In this document: positions 45,505 to 54,723 of the stretch, piece after piece
How the letters are laid out: every line of letters begins with the position of its first letter
Numbering within the stretch: the stretch's first letter is position 1
The notes under the pieces: generated by a model
What the model was told of the DNA's origin: nothing
What the model saw: only the letters and a program-made list of their open reading frames with translations
Databases searched by the model: none
Made by a program: the position numbers and the translations under genes
Source: an uncultured Lachnospiraceae bacterium
GTDB lineage: Bacteria > Bacillota > Clostridia > Lachnospirales > Lachnospiraceae
Length of the DNA stretch: 64,000 bases
Reading direction: 5' to 3'
NCBI GenBank assembly: GCA_904395885.1
Contig: CAJFOF010000008.1
Coordinates: forward strand, 60,805 to 124,804

Positions 45505-45810
45505 CCTTTAATAATAAACCAATAAACGTATGTCTTAAATCGTGCAGGCGTATTTGCGATAAAGCCTCCTGTATTTAATTGTCTTCTTGCGGAATCAACT
45601 AAAATCGTTTTATGTTCAAAATCTATCTTGTCATATTTAAGGCCGCAGAGTTCTATTAACTTACTCGATCGATAAGGCTATCACCTGTTTTAATGTGTTT
45701 ACTACCTTTGTAGTCTTTTTTTCTCTCCTTTTTCCCAGTTTTGGGGGCTGTGATAGTCTCCCGTCCCATATCAATAGAGACAACATATTTGCCGTCCTTA
45801 ATCCCCTGGA
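45505..45810 (-). pseudogene. decayed tyrosine recombinase (phage/ICE-type integrase)
   Basis: This 340-base stretch without an intact gene holds integrase debris on the minus strand. LHDLRHTF, the recombinase box-II signature, is readable at 45524-45547. ELCGLKYDKIDFEHKTILVD, the segment following box I, is at 45594-45653. The two are normally about 100 residues apart but lie 50 bases apart in different frames, so an internal deletion occurred. A further open stretch (45661-45805, IKDGKYVVSIDMGRE) may belong to the N-terminal part but is less certain. It marks a past insertion of a mobile element. Confidence 0.75.
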
Positions 45811-45837
45811 GGGATATTTAAAGGTATTTCAGTCCAT

Positions 45838-46527
45838 TTAAACTTTAAAGCGGTAGCCTACGCCCCAAATCGTTTCAATGTACTGCGGCTTTGCCGTATT
45901 AAACTCTATCTTTTCGCGAATCTTCTTTATGTGGACCGTAACTGTGGCAATATCTCCTATGGATTCCATATCCCAGATCTTGTTAAAAAGCTCTTCTTTC
46001 GTAAATACGTGATTGGGATGTTCAGCCAAAAAGGTAAGAAGGTCAAATTCTTTTGTCGTAAAATTTTTTTCCTCCCCATTGACCCATACCCTGCGGGCTG
46101 TTTTATCAATCTTCAGCCCCCGGATCTCAATAATGTCGTTCTCCGGCAAGCCGCTTCCGATGAGCCGCTCATACCGAGCCAAATGGGCTTTGACTCTCGC
46201 CACCATCTCACTGGGCGAAAAAGGCTTTGTAATATAATCATCCGCCCCCAGTCCCAAACCGCGAATCTTGTCAATATCTTCTTTCTTGGCTGAAACCATA
46301 ATGATTGGAATGTTTTTCTTCTCCCTGAACTGACGGCAGATCTCGAATCCATCTGTCCCAGGCAGCATCAAATCCAGGATCAACAGATCAAAATCCTCAT
46401 TCAGCGCTCTTTCCAGCCCTTCCGTCCCATCATTTTCAATTTCCACCTCAAAGCCTGACAATTCCAGATAATCCTTCTCCAGCTCTGCAATGCTCTCTTC
46501 ATCTTCAATTATCAGTATTCTGCTCAT
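45838..46527 (-). CDS. OmpR/PhoB-family response regulator
   Basis: A 229-residue two-component regulator. Receiver domain 1-115 with Asp9/Glu10, phospho-acceptor Asp52 in LLILDLMLPGTDG and Lys near 102 (MVSAKK); winged-helix DNA-binding domain about 130-227 (FTTKEFDLLTFLAEHPNHVFTKEELFNKIW, VTVHIKKIREKIE). The frame is open to 46611, but AGGAGG lies nine bases before the ATG at 46527. That start overlaps the kinase gene end by 23 bases, although the kinase lies upstream in transcription, so the pair is coupled. Confidence 0.94.
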   Translation of the reverse strand: MSRILIIEDEESIAELEKDYLELSGFEVEIENDGTEGLERALNEDFDLLILDLMLPGTDGFEICRQFREKKNIPIIMVSAKKEDIDKIRGLGLGADDYITKPFSPSEMVARVKAHLARYERLIGSGLPENDIIEIRGLKIDKTARRVWVNGEEKNFTTKEFDLLTFLAEHPNHVFTKEELFNKIWDMESIGDIATVTVHIKKIREKIEFNTAKPQYIETIWGVGYRFKV

Positions 46528-48019
46528 CTTGAATAACCTCCTGGTATTTTCGCAGGACAAAATGAATCTCCGTCCCGATTCCTTCTTTGCTGGTAGCCCA
46601 AATCCGGCCATTGTGATCCTCGATTATCTTTTTCACAATCGACAGCCCAATGCCGCTGCCCCCCTTCTGTGAATTGCGGGAAGCATCTGTCCGGTAAAAT
46701 CGGTCAAAAATATTCGGCAGATCCCGCGTGGCAATTCCACGGCCATTGTCTTCAATTCCAACTTCAATAAAGTCGCCTACATCCTTGATCCGTATGTTGA
46801 TAATCCCTTTTCTTTTATCTAGGTATTTTACGGAATTGCTGATAATATTGTTAATGACCCTTTTCAACTGCTCCGCATCCGCTATAATGTAGACATCTTC
46901 ATCCACGTAATTAAAATATCCCAGCTCAATATTCTGAGCTTCCAAGTCCAACCCAACTTCTTCTACACAATCTTTAAAATACTGGCTCACATTAATCTTT
47001 GAAAATGTATACGGGATCTTGTTGGTATCGATTTTGGAGTAAAACGTCAGCTCATCAATCAGCCTGTCCATGTCATTGGCCTTATTATAGATGGTCCGAA
47101 TGTATTTATCTAATTTCTCCGGCGAAGCAGCTACACCATCCATGATTCCTTCTACATAACCCTTGATGGCCGTTATAGGTGTCTTCAGGTCATGGGAAAT
47201 GTTGCTGATCAGTTCTTTGCTCTCCTTGTCATACTGAACCTTTTCTTCAGTAGACTCTTTCAGGCGAATCCTCATTTCCTCAAAATCCTGACATAGCTGG
47301 CCAATCTCGTCATCATCTTCCACTTCCAGAGAAAAGTCCAGATTTCCATCGCGAATTTTTTTAGTCGCCTCTTCCAGCTTCCCTATTGGGTGTATAATAG
47401 AACTATATATCCACATTGCCATGACAAAACCAGCAATCACCAGGATCATAATGCCGGAAATCAACATTTCCTGAATCATCGTCTTTACTTCCGGCAAAAG
47501 GTCGTCAACCTTGGATACCAGAAAAACAGAACCTTCCGCTCCATCAGGATATAAAAAATCCATCTGCTTAATCAAATGCTGGCTGTCTCCATCCAGGTAA
47601 AGGCCGCCTTCTTCCATCTCCTCGGCGCTGCCATACTGAGGCAACTGCTGGATAACCTCGGCATCTTCCCCGTTTTCCGCATCTCCGGAGTACAAAATAT
47701 CCGTTCCTTTTCTCACAATCAGATAGGCATAATACCGCTCCAGCTCAGAGTTTAATTGTTCCAGATAATTCAAATCTTCAAACTCTGCCGAATTCGCAGA
47801 AAGTTCTTCAGTGAGTTTCTCCTGATACCTGAGAGTCAGCCGGTTAAATGCCTGTACAGAGTTTCCAGAAAACAAGTCTATCGTCTCTGTCAGCCCGTAA
47901 GCTTTGCTGAAAGCTTTAGCCTGATAATTGGACAGTCCCATAACTACCATATAAATCAGAAGGATCGGCACCAGGGTTATAGTCATAAAGGCCACGGCCA
48001 AACGTGTTTTCAGTTTCAT
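46505..48019 (-). CDS. sensor histidine kinase
   Basis: A 504-residue membrane kinase: helix 1 (about 8-28), an extracellular sensor region (about 29-186) rich in Glu and Leu, helix 2 (about 187-207), HAMP (about 208-260), the H-box ISNISHDLKTPITAIKGY with phospho-acceptor His276, and the ATPase boxes NNIISNSVKYL, VGIEDNGRGIA, FDRFYRTD and GGSGIGLSIVKKI. It phosphorylates the adjacent response regulator; the stimulus is unknown. AAAGGAG precedes the ATG. Divergent from the transketolase genes. Confidence 0.94.
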   Translation of the reverse strand: MKLKTRLAVAFMTITLVPILLIYMVVMGLSNYQAKAFSKAYGLTETIDLFSGNSVQAFNRLTLRYQEKLTEELSANSAEFEDLNYLEQLNSELERYYAYLIVRKGTDILYSGDAENGEDAEVIQQLPQYGSAEEMEEGGLYLDGDSQHLIKQMDFLYPDGAEGSVFLVSKVDDLLPEVKTMIQEMLISGIMILVIAGFVMAMWIYSSIIHPIGKLEEATKKIRDGNLDFSLEVEDDDEIGQLCQDFEEMRIRLKESTEEKVQYDKESKELISNISHDLKTPITAIKGYVEGIMDGVAASPEKLDKYIRTIYNKANDMDRLIDELTFYSKIDTNKIPYTFSKINVSQYFKDCVEEVGLDLEAQNIELGYFNYVDEDVYIIADAEQLKRVINNIISNSVKYLDKRKGIINIRIKDVGDFIEVGIEDNGRGIATRDLPNIFDRFYRTDASRNSQKGGSGIGLSIVKKIIEDHNGRIWATSKEGIGTEIHFVLRKYQEVIQDEQNTDN

Positions 48020-48129
48020 CCCCAGTCTCCTTTCTGTATCTATCCATTTTTATAAGTATAACATAGTTCTGCAGGTTTGTTTCTAAAAGTATTCTAAATT
48101 TTCCTATATATTTATTATCGACATCCTCG

Positions 48130-48158
48130 TTGACAATTTTATCGATTTCTGATATAGT
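48130..48158 (+). promoter_or_regulatory. promoter of the transketolase genes
   Basis: TTGACA (48130-48135), 17 bases, TATAGT (48153-48158), about 37 bases before the first transketolase start codon. Confidence 0.7.
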
Positions 48159-48195
48159 TTGTTTAACTATGCGCGTTTTTGATAGGAGGTAGACC

Positions 48196-49008
48196 ATGAA
48201 TCTTGCAAGTTTAGAAAAAACTTGCCGTGCTGTACGCCGCGACATTATCAATCTTACCGCCGACGCAGCTTCCGGGCATCCGGGCGGCTCTTTATCTGCT
48301 GTTGAAATACTGACCGTACTATATTTCGATCAGATGAACATTGATCCGAAGGATCCAAAAAAGGCCGACCGCGACCGCTTTGTGCTGTCAAAAGGCCATG
48401 CTGCCCCTGCGCTTTACGGCGTTTTAGCTGAGCGGGGATTTTTTGATAAAAGTGAATTCAAAGGCTTCCGCAAAATAAATGGTATTCTTCAGGGTCATCC
48501 TGACTGCAAGCGGTGCCCCGGCGTAGACGCCTCTACCGGTTCCCTGGGACAGGGTGTTTCGATAGCCGTCGGAATGGCGCTGGGTGCCAGGCTGGATGGA
48601 AAAGGCGCCAGGGTCTATACTCTTCTAGGCGACGGAGAACTTCAGGAGGGCCAGGTCTGGGAGGCTGCTATGGCTGCTGCCCACTATAAACTGGACAACC
48701 TGACTGTAATCATCGATAATAACGGGCTTCAAATCGACGGTTCCAACGATCAGGTCATGAGCCTGGGAAGTATTTCTGATAAATTCCGGGCATTCGGTTT
48801 TGAAGTTATTGAAATTGACGGCAACGATATGCAGGCCGTCAGTGATGCTTTCCACGTTCCGGTTTCCGGAAAGCCAAAATGCATTCTGGCTCACACCGTG
48901 AAGGGAAAAGGCGTTTCTTTCATGGAAAACCAGGTTGGCTGGCACGGAAAGGGACCCAATGAAGAAGAACGCCAGCGGGCGTTGAAAGAATTGGAGGATG
49001 AAGCATGA
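48196..49008 (+). CDS. transketolase, N-terminal (TPP-binding) subunit
   Basis: A 270-residue half transketolase carrying the thiamine-pyrophosphate-binding region: SGHPGGSLSAVEI (His28), SKGHAAPALYG (His68), STGSLGQGVS and the GDGELQEGQVWEA motif at 145-157 for diphosphate and Mg. It works with the C-terminal subunit, whose ATG overlaps this stop by four bases. Split transketolases are common in Clostridia and archaea. ATAGGAGG lies before the ATG. The pathway is normally pentose phosphate metabolism; a more specialised aldose substrate cannot be excluded. Confidence 0.94.
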   Translation: MNLASLEKTCRAVRRDIINLTADAASGHPGGSLSAVEILTVLYFDQMNIDPKDPKKADRDRFVLSKGHAAPALYGVLAERGFFDKSEFKGFRKINGILQGHPDCKRCPGVDASTGSLGQGVSIAVGMALGARLDGKGARVYTLLGDGELQEGQVWEAAMAAAHYKLDNLTVIIDNNGLQIDGSNDQVMSLGSISDKFRAFGFEVIEIDGNDMQAVSDAFHVPVSGKPKCILAHTVKGKGVSFMENQVGWHGKGPNEEERQRALKELEDEA

Positions 49009-49928
49009 GTGAAAAGAAAGCCATCCGGGCTGCTTACGGCGAAGCCCTGGCAGAATTAGGAGAAACGAATAAAAGGATCGTGGCTCTGGACGCAGATCTC
49101 TCCCACTCCACCATGACCTATCATTTTGCAGATAAATTTCCGGAAAGGTTTTTTAATGCCGGCATTGCGGAGGCCAACATGGTTGACATGGCTGCAGGCC
49201 TTGCTTCCATGGGATACATCCCCTTTGTCAGCACATTTGCCATCTTCGGCACCGGACGCGCCTACGACCAGGTGAGAAACGGATGCGCTTATTCCGGCTT
49301 TAATGTCAAATTTGCTTTTTCCCATGCAGGAGTTACCCTGGGCGAGGATGGCGGCAGTCATCAGGCCGTTGAAGACATTGCTCTGATGCGGGTTATTCCC
49401 GGTATGACGGTGGTCGTTCCCTGCGATGCCAATGAAGCGAAACGGGCTGTGAAGGCTTTGGTGGAAATGGACGGCCCTGCATATTTAAGGATGGCCAGAA
49501 TGCCATCGCCCGTTTTAGAGATGGAGATGCCCTTCGAGCTGGGCAAAGCCAACGTTCTCCGGGAGGGCACCGATGTAGTGCTGTTTGCCTGCGGAATCAT
49601 GGTGGGAGAATCCCTGGAGGCCGCCAAGGCTCTGGAAGCTGAGGGAATCAGCGCGGCGGTTGTGAACATCCATACCATTAAGCCCATTGACCGTGAAACA
49701 GTTCTCTCCTATGCCAAAAAGTGCAAAAAGGTTGTCACTGTGGAAGAGCATTCCATTATCGGCGGCCTTGGAGATGCCGTAGCTGATGTTCTGATGGGAA
49801 ATGGAGATTTTAAATTTAAAAAAGTTGGCGTTATGGACCGTTTTGGCCAGTCCGGTACCCCTGCTGCTCTTCTGGAGGAATACGGCCTGACAGCACGCCA
49901 TATAGCTGAAGCCGCAAAATCTTTATAA
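49005..49928 (+). CDS. transketolase, C-terminal (pyrimidine-binding) subunit
   Basis: A 307-residue subunit containing the pyrimidine-binding domain, with the catalytic glutamate in FNAGIAEANMVDMAAG (Glu56), and the transketolase C-terminal domain (GTDVVLFACGIMVGESLEAA, VTVEEHSIIGGLGDAVADVL). It overlaps the N-terminal subunit by four bases and the pair ends at a strong terminator. Confidence 0.94.
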   Translation: MSEKKAIRAAYGEALAELGETNKRIVALDADLSHSTMTYHFADKFPERFFNAGIAEANMVDMAAGLASMGYIPFVSTFAIFGTGRAYDQVRNGCAYSGFNVKFAFSHAGVTLGEDGGSHQAVEDIALMRVIPGMTVVVPCDANEAKRAVKALVEMDGPAYLRMARMPSPVLEMEMPFELGKANVLREGTDVVLFACGIMVGESLEAAKALEAEGISAAVVNIHTIKPIDRETVLSYAKKCKKVVTVEEHSIIGGLGDAVADVLMGNGDFKFKKVGVMDRFGQSGTPAALLEEYGLTARHIAEAAKSL

Positions 49929-49962
49929 TATTGATTTTTATCAAGAGTCGAGATAAATTTTT

Positions 49963-49996
49963 GAGACACAGGACGTTGATTCCTGTGTCTCTTTTT
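49963..49996 (+). terminator. rho-independent terminator after transketolase genes
   Basis: Perfect 11-bp stem GAGACACAGGA (49963-49973) with TCCTGTGTCTC (49981-49991), 7-base loop, TTTTT. Confidence 0.93.
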
Positions 49997-50042
49997 GTTA
50001 AGTGCGGCAAAAATAGAGAACCTATCCTGATGGCCTCTTTTA

Positions 50043-50783
50043 TTACATAACCGGAGGCAGTGCCGTAGTCTTCATATTGTCAGCCGCCATCTTCAGGAAA
50101 CGTTCCCCGTTATTTAGCGCAAATTCTCTATGCCCAGGCAGCAGGGCATCTATAGGAAGATTCTGTATTCTGGGCAAAGATTCCCTATACCCTTCCAGAG
50201 TGGATCCCGGGGCATTGATCAGGCCTATAATTCCTCTTAGGAATATATAGTCCCCGCAGAACAGATATTTTTTTTCATTTTTCTCCAATAAATATAGTAC
50301 AGATTCCAATGTATGTCCTGCAGCAATATAGGTTCTAATACAACTGCCTCCTAAGCGCAGTTCATCTCCTTCCGACACGGTAATATCCGTCTTCACATGT
50401 CTGTAACAATATTCTTTTGGATATGCCCCCTTCGCTTTTGCTAGTGTCAGTCCCAATTCCTCATCGGAACCTTTTTCCAGCAGATATGCTTCTCCTGCTG
50501 AAGTTACAATTTTAGCATTTGGGAAACGGTCTTTTAGCCCTCTCAATCCCCCGGCATGATCCCCATGTGCGTGCGTCAGTAATAAATATCTGACAGTAAG
50601 CGGATCATTTCCGGTTTCCAGAAAATTTTTATAAAGAGTATCGTCATCCATACCTGCCCCTGCATCTACCAGTGCACTTTCCTCCCCATCCGAAATCAGG
50701 TAGACACTGCAGTCTTTCCAGTTTGAGAGTCCATATAAACCGCTTCCAATCAGGTATAATCCTTTTTCCAATTTTATATACAT
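50043..50783 (-). CDS. MBL-fold metallo-hydrolase, last gene of catabolic operon
   Basis: A 246-residue metallo-beta-lactamase-fold hydrolase with zinc motif HAHGDHAGG (His71, His73, Asp75, His76), later ligands in IAAGHTLESV and LFCGDYIFLRG, and LLPGHREFAL. It is eight-gene-operon member eight, four bases after the dehydrogenase stop. It may open a lactone or thioester made by the dehydrogenase step (inference). The ribosome-binding site is weak, so translation probably depends on coupling. Confidence 0.9.
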   Translation of the reverse strand: MYIKLEKGLYLIGSGLYGLSNWKDCSVYLISDGEESALVDAGAGMDDDTLYKNFLETGNDPLTVRYLLLTHAHGDHAGGLRGLKDRFPNAKIVTSAGEAYLLEKGSDEELGLTLAKAKGAYPKEYCYRHVKTDITVSEGDELRLGGSCIRTYIAAGHTLESVLYLLEKNEKKYLFCGDYIFLRGIIGLINAPGSTLEGYRESLPRIQNLPIDALLPGHREFALNNGERFLKMAADNMKTTALPPVM

Positions 50784-50787
50784 TGCG

Positions 50788-51828
50788 TCACCACATTTCT
50801 TCCTTTTGCCGAATTTCTACTGGTTTTCCTGTCCGTTCCGATTCATTGGCAGCAATCAGAATCCTCAAAATGTAAGCCGCCTCCGCCGGTTTCAAAAGGG
50901 CCTCCGCCTCCCCTTTTACAGCTTTTATGAAATGTTCCAGCTCATCCTTCAAAGCGTAATGCTCCAGTCCTGCATCTTCCTGAATACCGCCGGGCCAGCG
51001 CAAAATGCCCGGATGATAAAAACCTGTCGATTCATTGCACATAGAAATCATCTGATCAAAATTGTCAACTTTTAATACGCCTTCCGTCCCCATGATATCT
51101 AGGTAAAGGTCATTCTCTTCCATCGAATATTTAGAAGGCAATGTCCAGGAATTTTCAATCAACCCCATCCCACCCTTTTTAAAGCGAAGTAACAGGGTCA
51201 GGTTGTCCGGCTGTCCGGGAACGCGACGCATATATGATCCTCCCATAGCATAAACAGTTGAGATATCATCATCCATCATCCATCGCAATATATCCAGATC
51301 GTGGCCAACATTATGGATCATCATTCCTACCTGTGAAAAGACCCAGTCCGGCTTCACACCAAATCTGGAAGCCCTGCGGCTGGAAACTTTATAGACATCC
51401 CCTATTTTTCCATTTTGTATCAGAGCTTTTGTTCTTCGCAGCGAGGGATTGAAGCGTTCCACATAGCCGACCATCGCTACCACACCAGTTTCCCTTGCTG
51501 ACTTAGCAATGGCATCCGCATCTTCCAGAGTAATGGCTATCGGTTTTTCCATAAGGACATGTTTCCCTGCCTGCATCGCCCTCACCGCGATCTCCCTTTG
51601 TACTCCTGGCGGTACGCTTATAGAAACTGCATCTACATTGGGATCTTTCAAAAGTTCCCGGTAATCCGTATACGGTTTGGCATCATATTTTTGAGCCATT
51701 TCGTTAACATGTTCCGGCTTTCTGGAACTGATGGCAGTCAATTCCACTGTGTCAATTTTCTTGTAGGTTGCCGCATGAAGCTCGCCAAACCGTCCCATAC
51801 CGATAACCCCCACTTTTACTTTAGCCAA
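50788..51828 (-). CDS. Gfo/Idh/MocA-family dehydrogenase
   Basis: A 346-residue NAD(P)-dependent oxidoreductase, typically acting on sugars, inositols or sugar acids. Rossmann motif VIGMGRFGELHAA at 8-20, the EKPIA motif with catalytic Lys95, and a C-terminal substrate domain with MIHNVGHDLDILRW. The start appears to be TTG at 51828, with AGGGGG nine bases upstream and an eight-base overlap with the aminotransferase stop; the only other early candidate is an internal GTG. Seventh gene of the operon. Confidence 0.92.
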   Translation of the reverse strand: MAKVKVGVIGMGRFGELHAATYKKIDTVELTAISSRKPEHVNEMAQKYDAKPYTDYRELLKDPNVDAVSISVPPGVQREIAVRAMQAGKHVLMEKPIAITLEDADAIAKSARETGVVAMVGYVERFNPSLRRTKALIQNGKIGDVYKVSSRRASRFGVKPDWVFSQVGMMIHNVGHDLDILRWMMDDDISTVYAMGGSYMRRVPGQPDNLTLLLRFKKGGMGLIENSWTLPSKYSMEENDLYLDIMGTEGVLKVDNFDQMISMCNESTGFYHPGILRWPGGIQEDAGLEHYALKDELEHFIKAVKGEAEALLKPAEAAYILRILIAANESERTGKPVEIRQKEEMW

Positions 51829-53041
51829 TTTTAGTATCCCCCTCTCTCAGGAAATCTGCAATCCCACCTTTTAGCTGTCCCAGTTCCTCTTTTGACGTAA
51901 AAAAGGCCAGTGAAATTCTCAGGCCTTTCGGACATTCTGCATATGAGGCAAAATTCCGATATTGCACTAGTATTCTTCGGTTGTCAAACAGCCATCTCGT
52001 CAATCTTTCCACATCTACCCCATTTTTTGAAAAGGTTACAATGCCACTGGAAAGCTGGTCTTCCTCCGGCGATTCACAGACAAATCCCAAATCTCGCATA
52101 TCCTGTTTTAACTGTTTTCGCAGTTCTTTTACATGCTCTTCTATATTGTTAATTCCAATTTTTTTTAGGTAATTCAGGCTTTCTCCAAGCCCAATATACA
52201 ATGGCCATTGTCTGGAACCATACTCGATTCTGGAGGCGTCCTCCTTCCATCTAATCTCGTCTGTGCAAAAGTCAAACTTACTCTGACTTCCCACCCCGTT
52301 ATACCTTATTTTCATACTTTCCAAGAGCGGGCGCCTCATTACAGCCACAGTTGTTCCATGCAGTCCTAAAAGCCATTTGTAACCTGCAGCCAGATAACAG
52401 TCACACCCCAGCTCCGACATCTTCACCGATACCTGTCCGGCTGCCTGTGCTCCATCTAATGCCAGCCAGATCTTTCTACTGTGGCAGACATCTGCCATTT
52501 CCTTGACAGGCATCTTCAGCCCTCTGGTGTGAGACACGTGACTCACGATAACCAGGCGCGTTCTTTCCGTTATCGCTCTCTCTAAGTTCTCAATGATCTT
52601 GTTCTTATCGTTTGGACACAAAATTTTTTTAATCAGTAGCCCCTTCTCCGCCGCAAATGTATGCAGCGGTATCAGAACCGCCGGATTTTCTTCATAACTG
52701 GTGACAATCTCATCTCCGGTCTGTAATTCCAGTCCGTCTAACAGAGTGTTGACCCCCTCTGCCACACATCGGATGAAAGCAATCTCTTTTACATCCGCCC
52801 CAAAAAAGTCAGCTGCCTTTAATCTTGTTTTTTCTACTTCAATGCTGATTTCTTCTAAAAGCGGCCTGACACAGGCTCCCATCAAAAGAGTTTTCTTATA
52901 ATACTCTGCCACTTTCTCTATCGTGTCTCGAGGTTTTGGCCCCTGCCCCGCCGAATTAAGATAGACCACCTGATTAATTGCCGGAAAATCAAGTTCAAAC
53001 TGTTTTCTGTCCAATAGGTTCTGACCTGTATTTAAAACCAC
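51821..53041 (-). CDS. PLP-dependent class V aminotransferase-family enzyme
   Basis: A fold-type I PLP enzyme of about 406 residues (isopenicillin-N-epimerase/cysteine-desulfurase/kynureninase group). YLNSAGQGPKP near the N-terminus, SHVSHTRGLKMPV, LALDGAQAAGQ with the PLP-binding Asp, and AAGYKWLLGLHG with the PLP Lys near residue 222. The start is uncertain. An ATG at 53080 has GGAGG only one base away and encodes a non-family extension, so the GTG at 53041, just after the preceding stop at 53047 with AGGGGG ten bases upstream, was preferred. Reaction unknown: transamination, elimination or racemisation are all possible. Confidence 0.88.
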   Translation of the reverse strand: MVLNTGQNLLDRKQFELDFPAINQVVYLNSAGQGPKPRDTIEKVAEYYKKTLLMGACVRPLLEEISIEVEKTRLKAADFFGADVKEIAFIRCVAEGVNTLLDGLELQTGDEIVTSYEENPAVLIPLHTFAAEKGLLIKKILCPNDKNKIIENLERAITERTRLVIVSHVSHTRGLKMPVKEMADVCHSRKIWLALDGAQAAGQVSVKMSELGCDCYLAAGYKWLLGLHGTTVAVMRRPLLESMKIRYNGVGSQSKFDFCTDEIRWKEDASRIEYGSRQWPLYIGLGESLNYLKKIGINNIEEHVKELRKQLKQDMRDLGFVCESPEEDQLSSGIVTFSKNGVDVERLTRWLFDNRRILVQYRNFASYAECPKGLRISLAFFTSKEELGQLKGGIADFLREGDTKIG

Positions 53042-53046
53042 TGCTT

Positions 53047-54327
53047 TTATTCCCCCTCTTCCGCATTCGGTATCAGACATCCCTCCCGGGCAACCAGCTT
53101 TCCCCTCTGATAGACCATATCAGGCACTGCCAGACAACTCAGATCTTCATCTGGCTTTCCATCTACCGCTAAAAGATCTGCTTCCATCCCAGGCAGGACT
53201 GAGCCAATCCGCTTTTCCATCCCCATCGCTTTTGCTGTGACGGAAGTCGTACTTCTAATCACTTCCATAGGACTCATATCCAGGGTTTCCACCATTAATT
53301 TCAGGCCTTTCCAATAATCATAGAATTTTGTCATTCTGCAGCCAGCGTCGTCCCCTCCTATCACCTGCATCCCTGACCGAATCATTTTCCGCGTCAAAAA
53401 GAATCTCTCTTCTCTGAATTTTTTCCAAAATTCAACTTTTTCTGGCCTGTCCTGAAACCACTGAGCCGGATCCATACGGTAAGGAGCGCCCAGAGCCGGA
53501 CATAAGAAAATCCCCTTCTCTATCATCTTATCTGCCAATGCTGCGTTGTAATCAGTCCCATCTCCCCGCTTCCAGCTGCAGTGATCAAATATATCCGCAC
53601 CCGCTTCAAAAGCAGCCTTTATGCTTTCGGTTGAATGAACGTGTACAGAAAGAAATTTCCCGTGCATGTGGGCCTCTTCAGCCGCTATGTTTAATTCCTC
53701 TTTGCAAAATTGACGGATATTTGGTTCGCTTCCCGGTGTCATGTTTCCTCCAGACACCATCACTTTGATGAAATCGGCTCCCTCTTTCAAAATTTCTCTG
53801 GCCATGTGCCTCATGCTATCTGCTCCGTCAGCTTCCCCCTGCAGAAACCAGCAGTGGCCTCCAGTAGAAGTGACCGGACGTCCACAGGAGACAACCCTAC
53901 TCCCCCTAACGGTTCCTTTCCCCACTGCCTCCCGCAATTTTAGCACAATCTGCCCGTATGATCCGCAGTCGCGTACTGTAGTAACCCCCACTGCCAATGC
54001 CTCCGCGCAATGCTGCTGGCTCCGAAATGCCAATATTGTCTCATCATCTTTAAACACATCTTCTGTTGGATGACTGGAGGCGCTGAAGCACAGATGACAG
54101 TGTCCATTGATCAATCCTGGAAGCACAGTTTTATCTCTCGCATCTACAATCTGAATCTCTCCATGAGAAGTTTTTTCTAGTTCCCACAACGCTGATGTTA
54201 TTCTTGAAATTTCAGACACTCGCCCGTCTTCAATCGCGATCGCCTGGTTCTCCTCTACTTTATCGGAAATCCCATCAATAAGGCGTCCCGCTAAAATGAA
54301 TGTCCTTTTCACTTTTTTCTTATCCAT
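53047..54327 (-). CDS. amidohydrolase-family protein (imidazolonepropionase/prolidase-like)
   Basis: A 426-residue metal-dependent hydrolase. GLINGHCHLCFSA (His76, His78), the metal Lys/His motifs in FIKVMVSGGNMTPG and LSVHVHSTESIKAAFEAG, HCSWKRGD and the late Asp in VIGGDDAGCRM. This arrangement matches cyclic amide or dipeptide hydrolases; the likely role is opening an amide or imine ring of the substrate, which is inference. GAGGAG lies nine bases before the ATG. Fifth gene of the operon. Confidence 0.9.
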   Translation of the reverse strand: MDKKKVKRTFILAGRLIDGISDKVEENQAIAIEDGRVSEISRITSALWELEKTSHGEIQIVDARDKTVLPGLINGHCHLCFSASSHPTEDVFKDDETILAFRSQQHCAEALAVGVTTVRDCGSYGQIVLKLREAVGKGTVRGSRVVSCGRPVTSTGGHCWFLQGEADGADSMRHMAREILKEGADFIKVMVSGGNMTPGSEPNIRQFCKEELNIAAEEAHMHGKFLSVHVHSTESIKAAFEAGADIFDHCSWKRGDGTDYNAALADKMIEKGIFLCPALGAPYRMDPAQWFQDRPEKVEFWKKFREERFFLTRKMIRSGMQVIGGDDAGCRMTKFYDYWKGLKLMVETLDMSPMEVIRSTTSVTAKAMGMEKRIGSVLPGMEADLLAVDGKPDEDLSCLAVPDMVYQRGKLVAREGCLIPNAEEGE

Positions 54328-54345
54328 ATATCACCGCTCCTCTTC

Positions 54346-54723
54346 TCAATCCAGCCGTTGATGCAGTTCTATCAGTTCTCCGTCCGGGCCGCAGCAAAAA
54401 ATAATCTTTCCTCTCCCCTGCATGATAATTCTGGGGGCATCGCCATCCAGCCAGATAGACTTTCTCTGAAATTCCTCCATAATCTTCTCTACATGATCTA
54501 CCAACACCGCTATGTGGTTATAAGGCCTTTCACCTTCATAATCATCCCGGACATATTCAATCAATTCATATGTACAGCCAAAGCCATTCAACAAAGCGAT
54601 TTGGGCTCCATTCCGCGGATTAATCCAGCGTTCTTGCAGAGAAAATCCCAAATTATTCGTATAGAATGAAATACTCTTTTCAATGTCCGATACGACCAGC
54701 CCTATATGATGCAAGCCGTTCAT
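54346..54723 (-). CDS. VOC (glyoxalase/bleomycin-resistance fold) protein
   Basis: A 125-residue vicinal-oxygen-chelate protein: HHIGLVVSDIEKSISFYTNNLGF, YNHIAVLVDHVEKIMEEF and FCCGPDGELIELHQ, with metal-ligand positions His6, His near 71 and Glu near 119. Members are lyases, epimerases or dioxygenases acting on small oxo-acids, e.g. methylmalonyl-CoA epimerase or glyoxalase I; which one cannot be told. The ATG lies inside the end of the preceding gene (44-base overlap) with AAGGAG ten bases upstream, so translation is coupled. Confidence 0.9.
   Translation of the reverse strand: MNGLHHIGLVVSDIEKSISFYTNNLGFSLQERWINPRNGAQIALLNGFGCTYELIEYVRDDYEGERPYNHIAVLVDHVEKIMEEFQRKSIWLDGDAPRIIMQGRGKIIFCCGPDGELIELHQRLD

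Noticed and set aside
53041..53080. ATG at 53080 as start of the class V aminotransferase-family gene.
   Set aside because: GGAGG is only one base away and the extra 13 residues do not look like the family N-terminus; the GTG at 53041 is better placed, though not certain.
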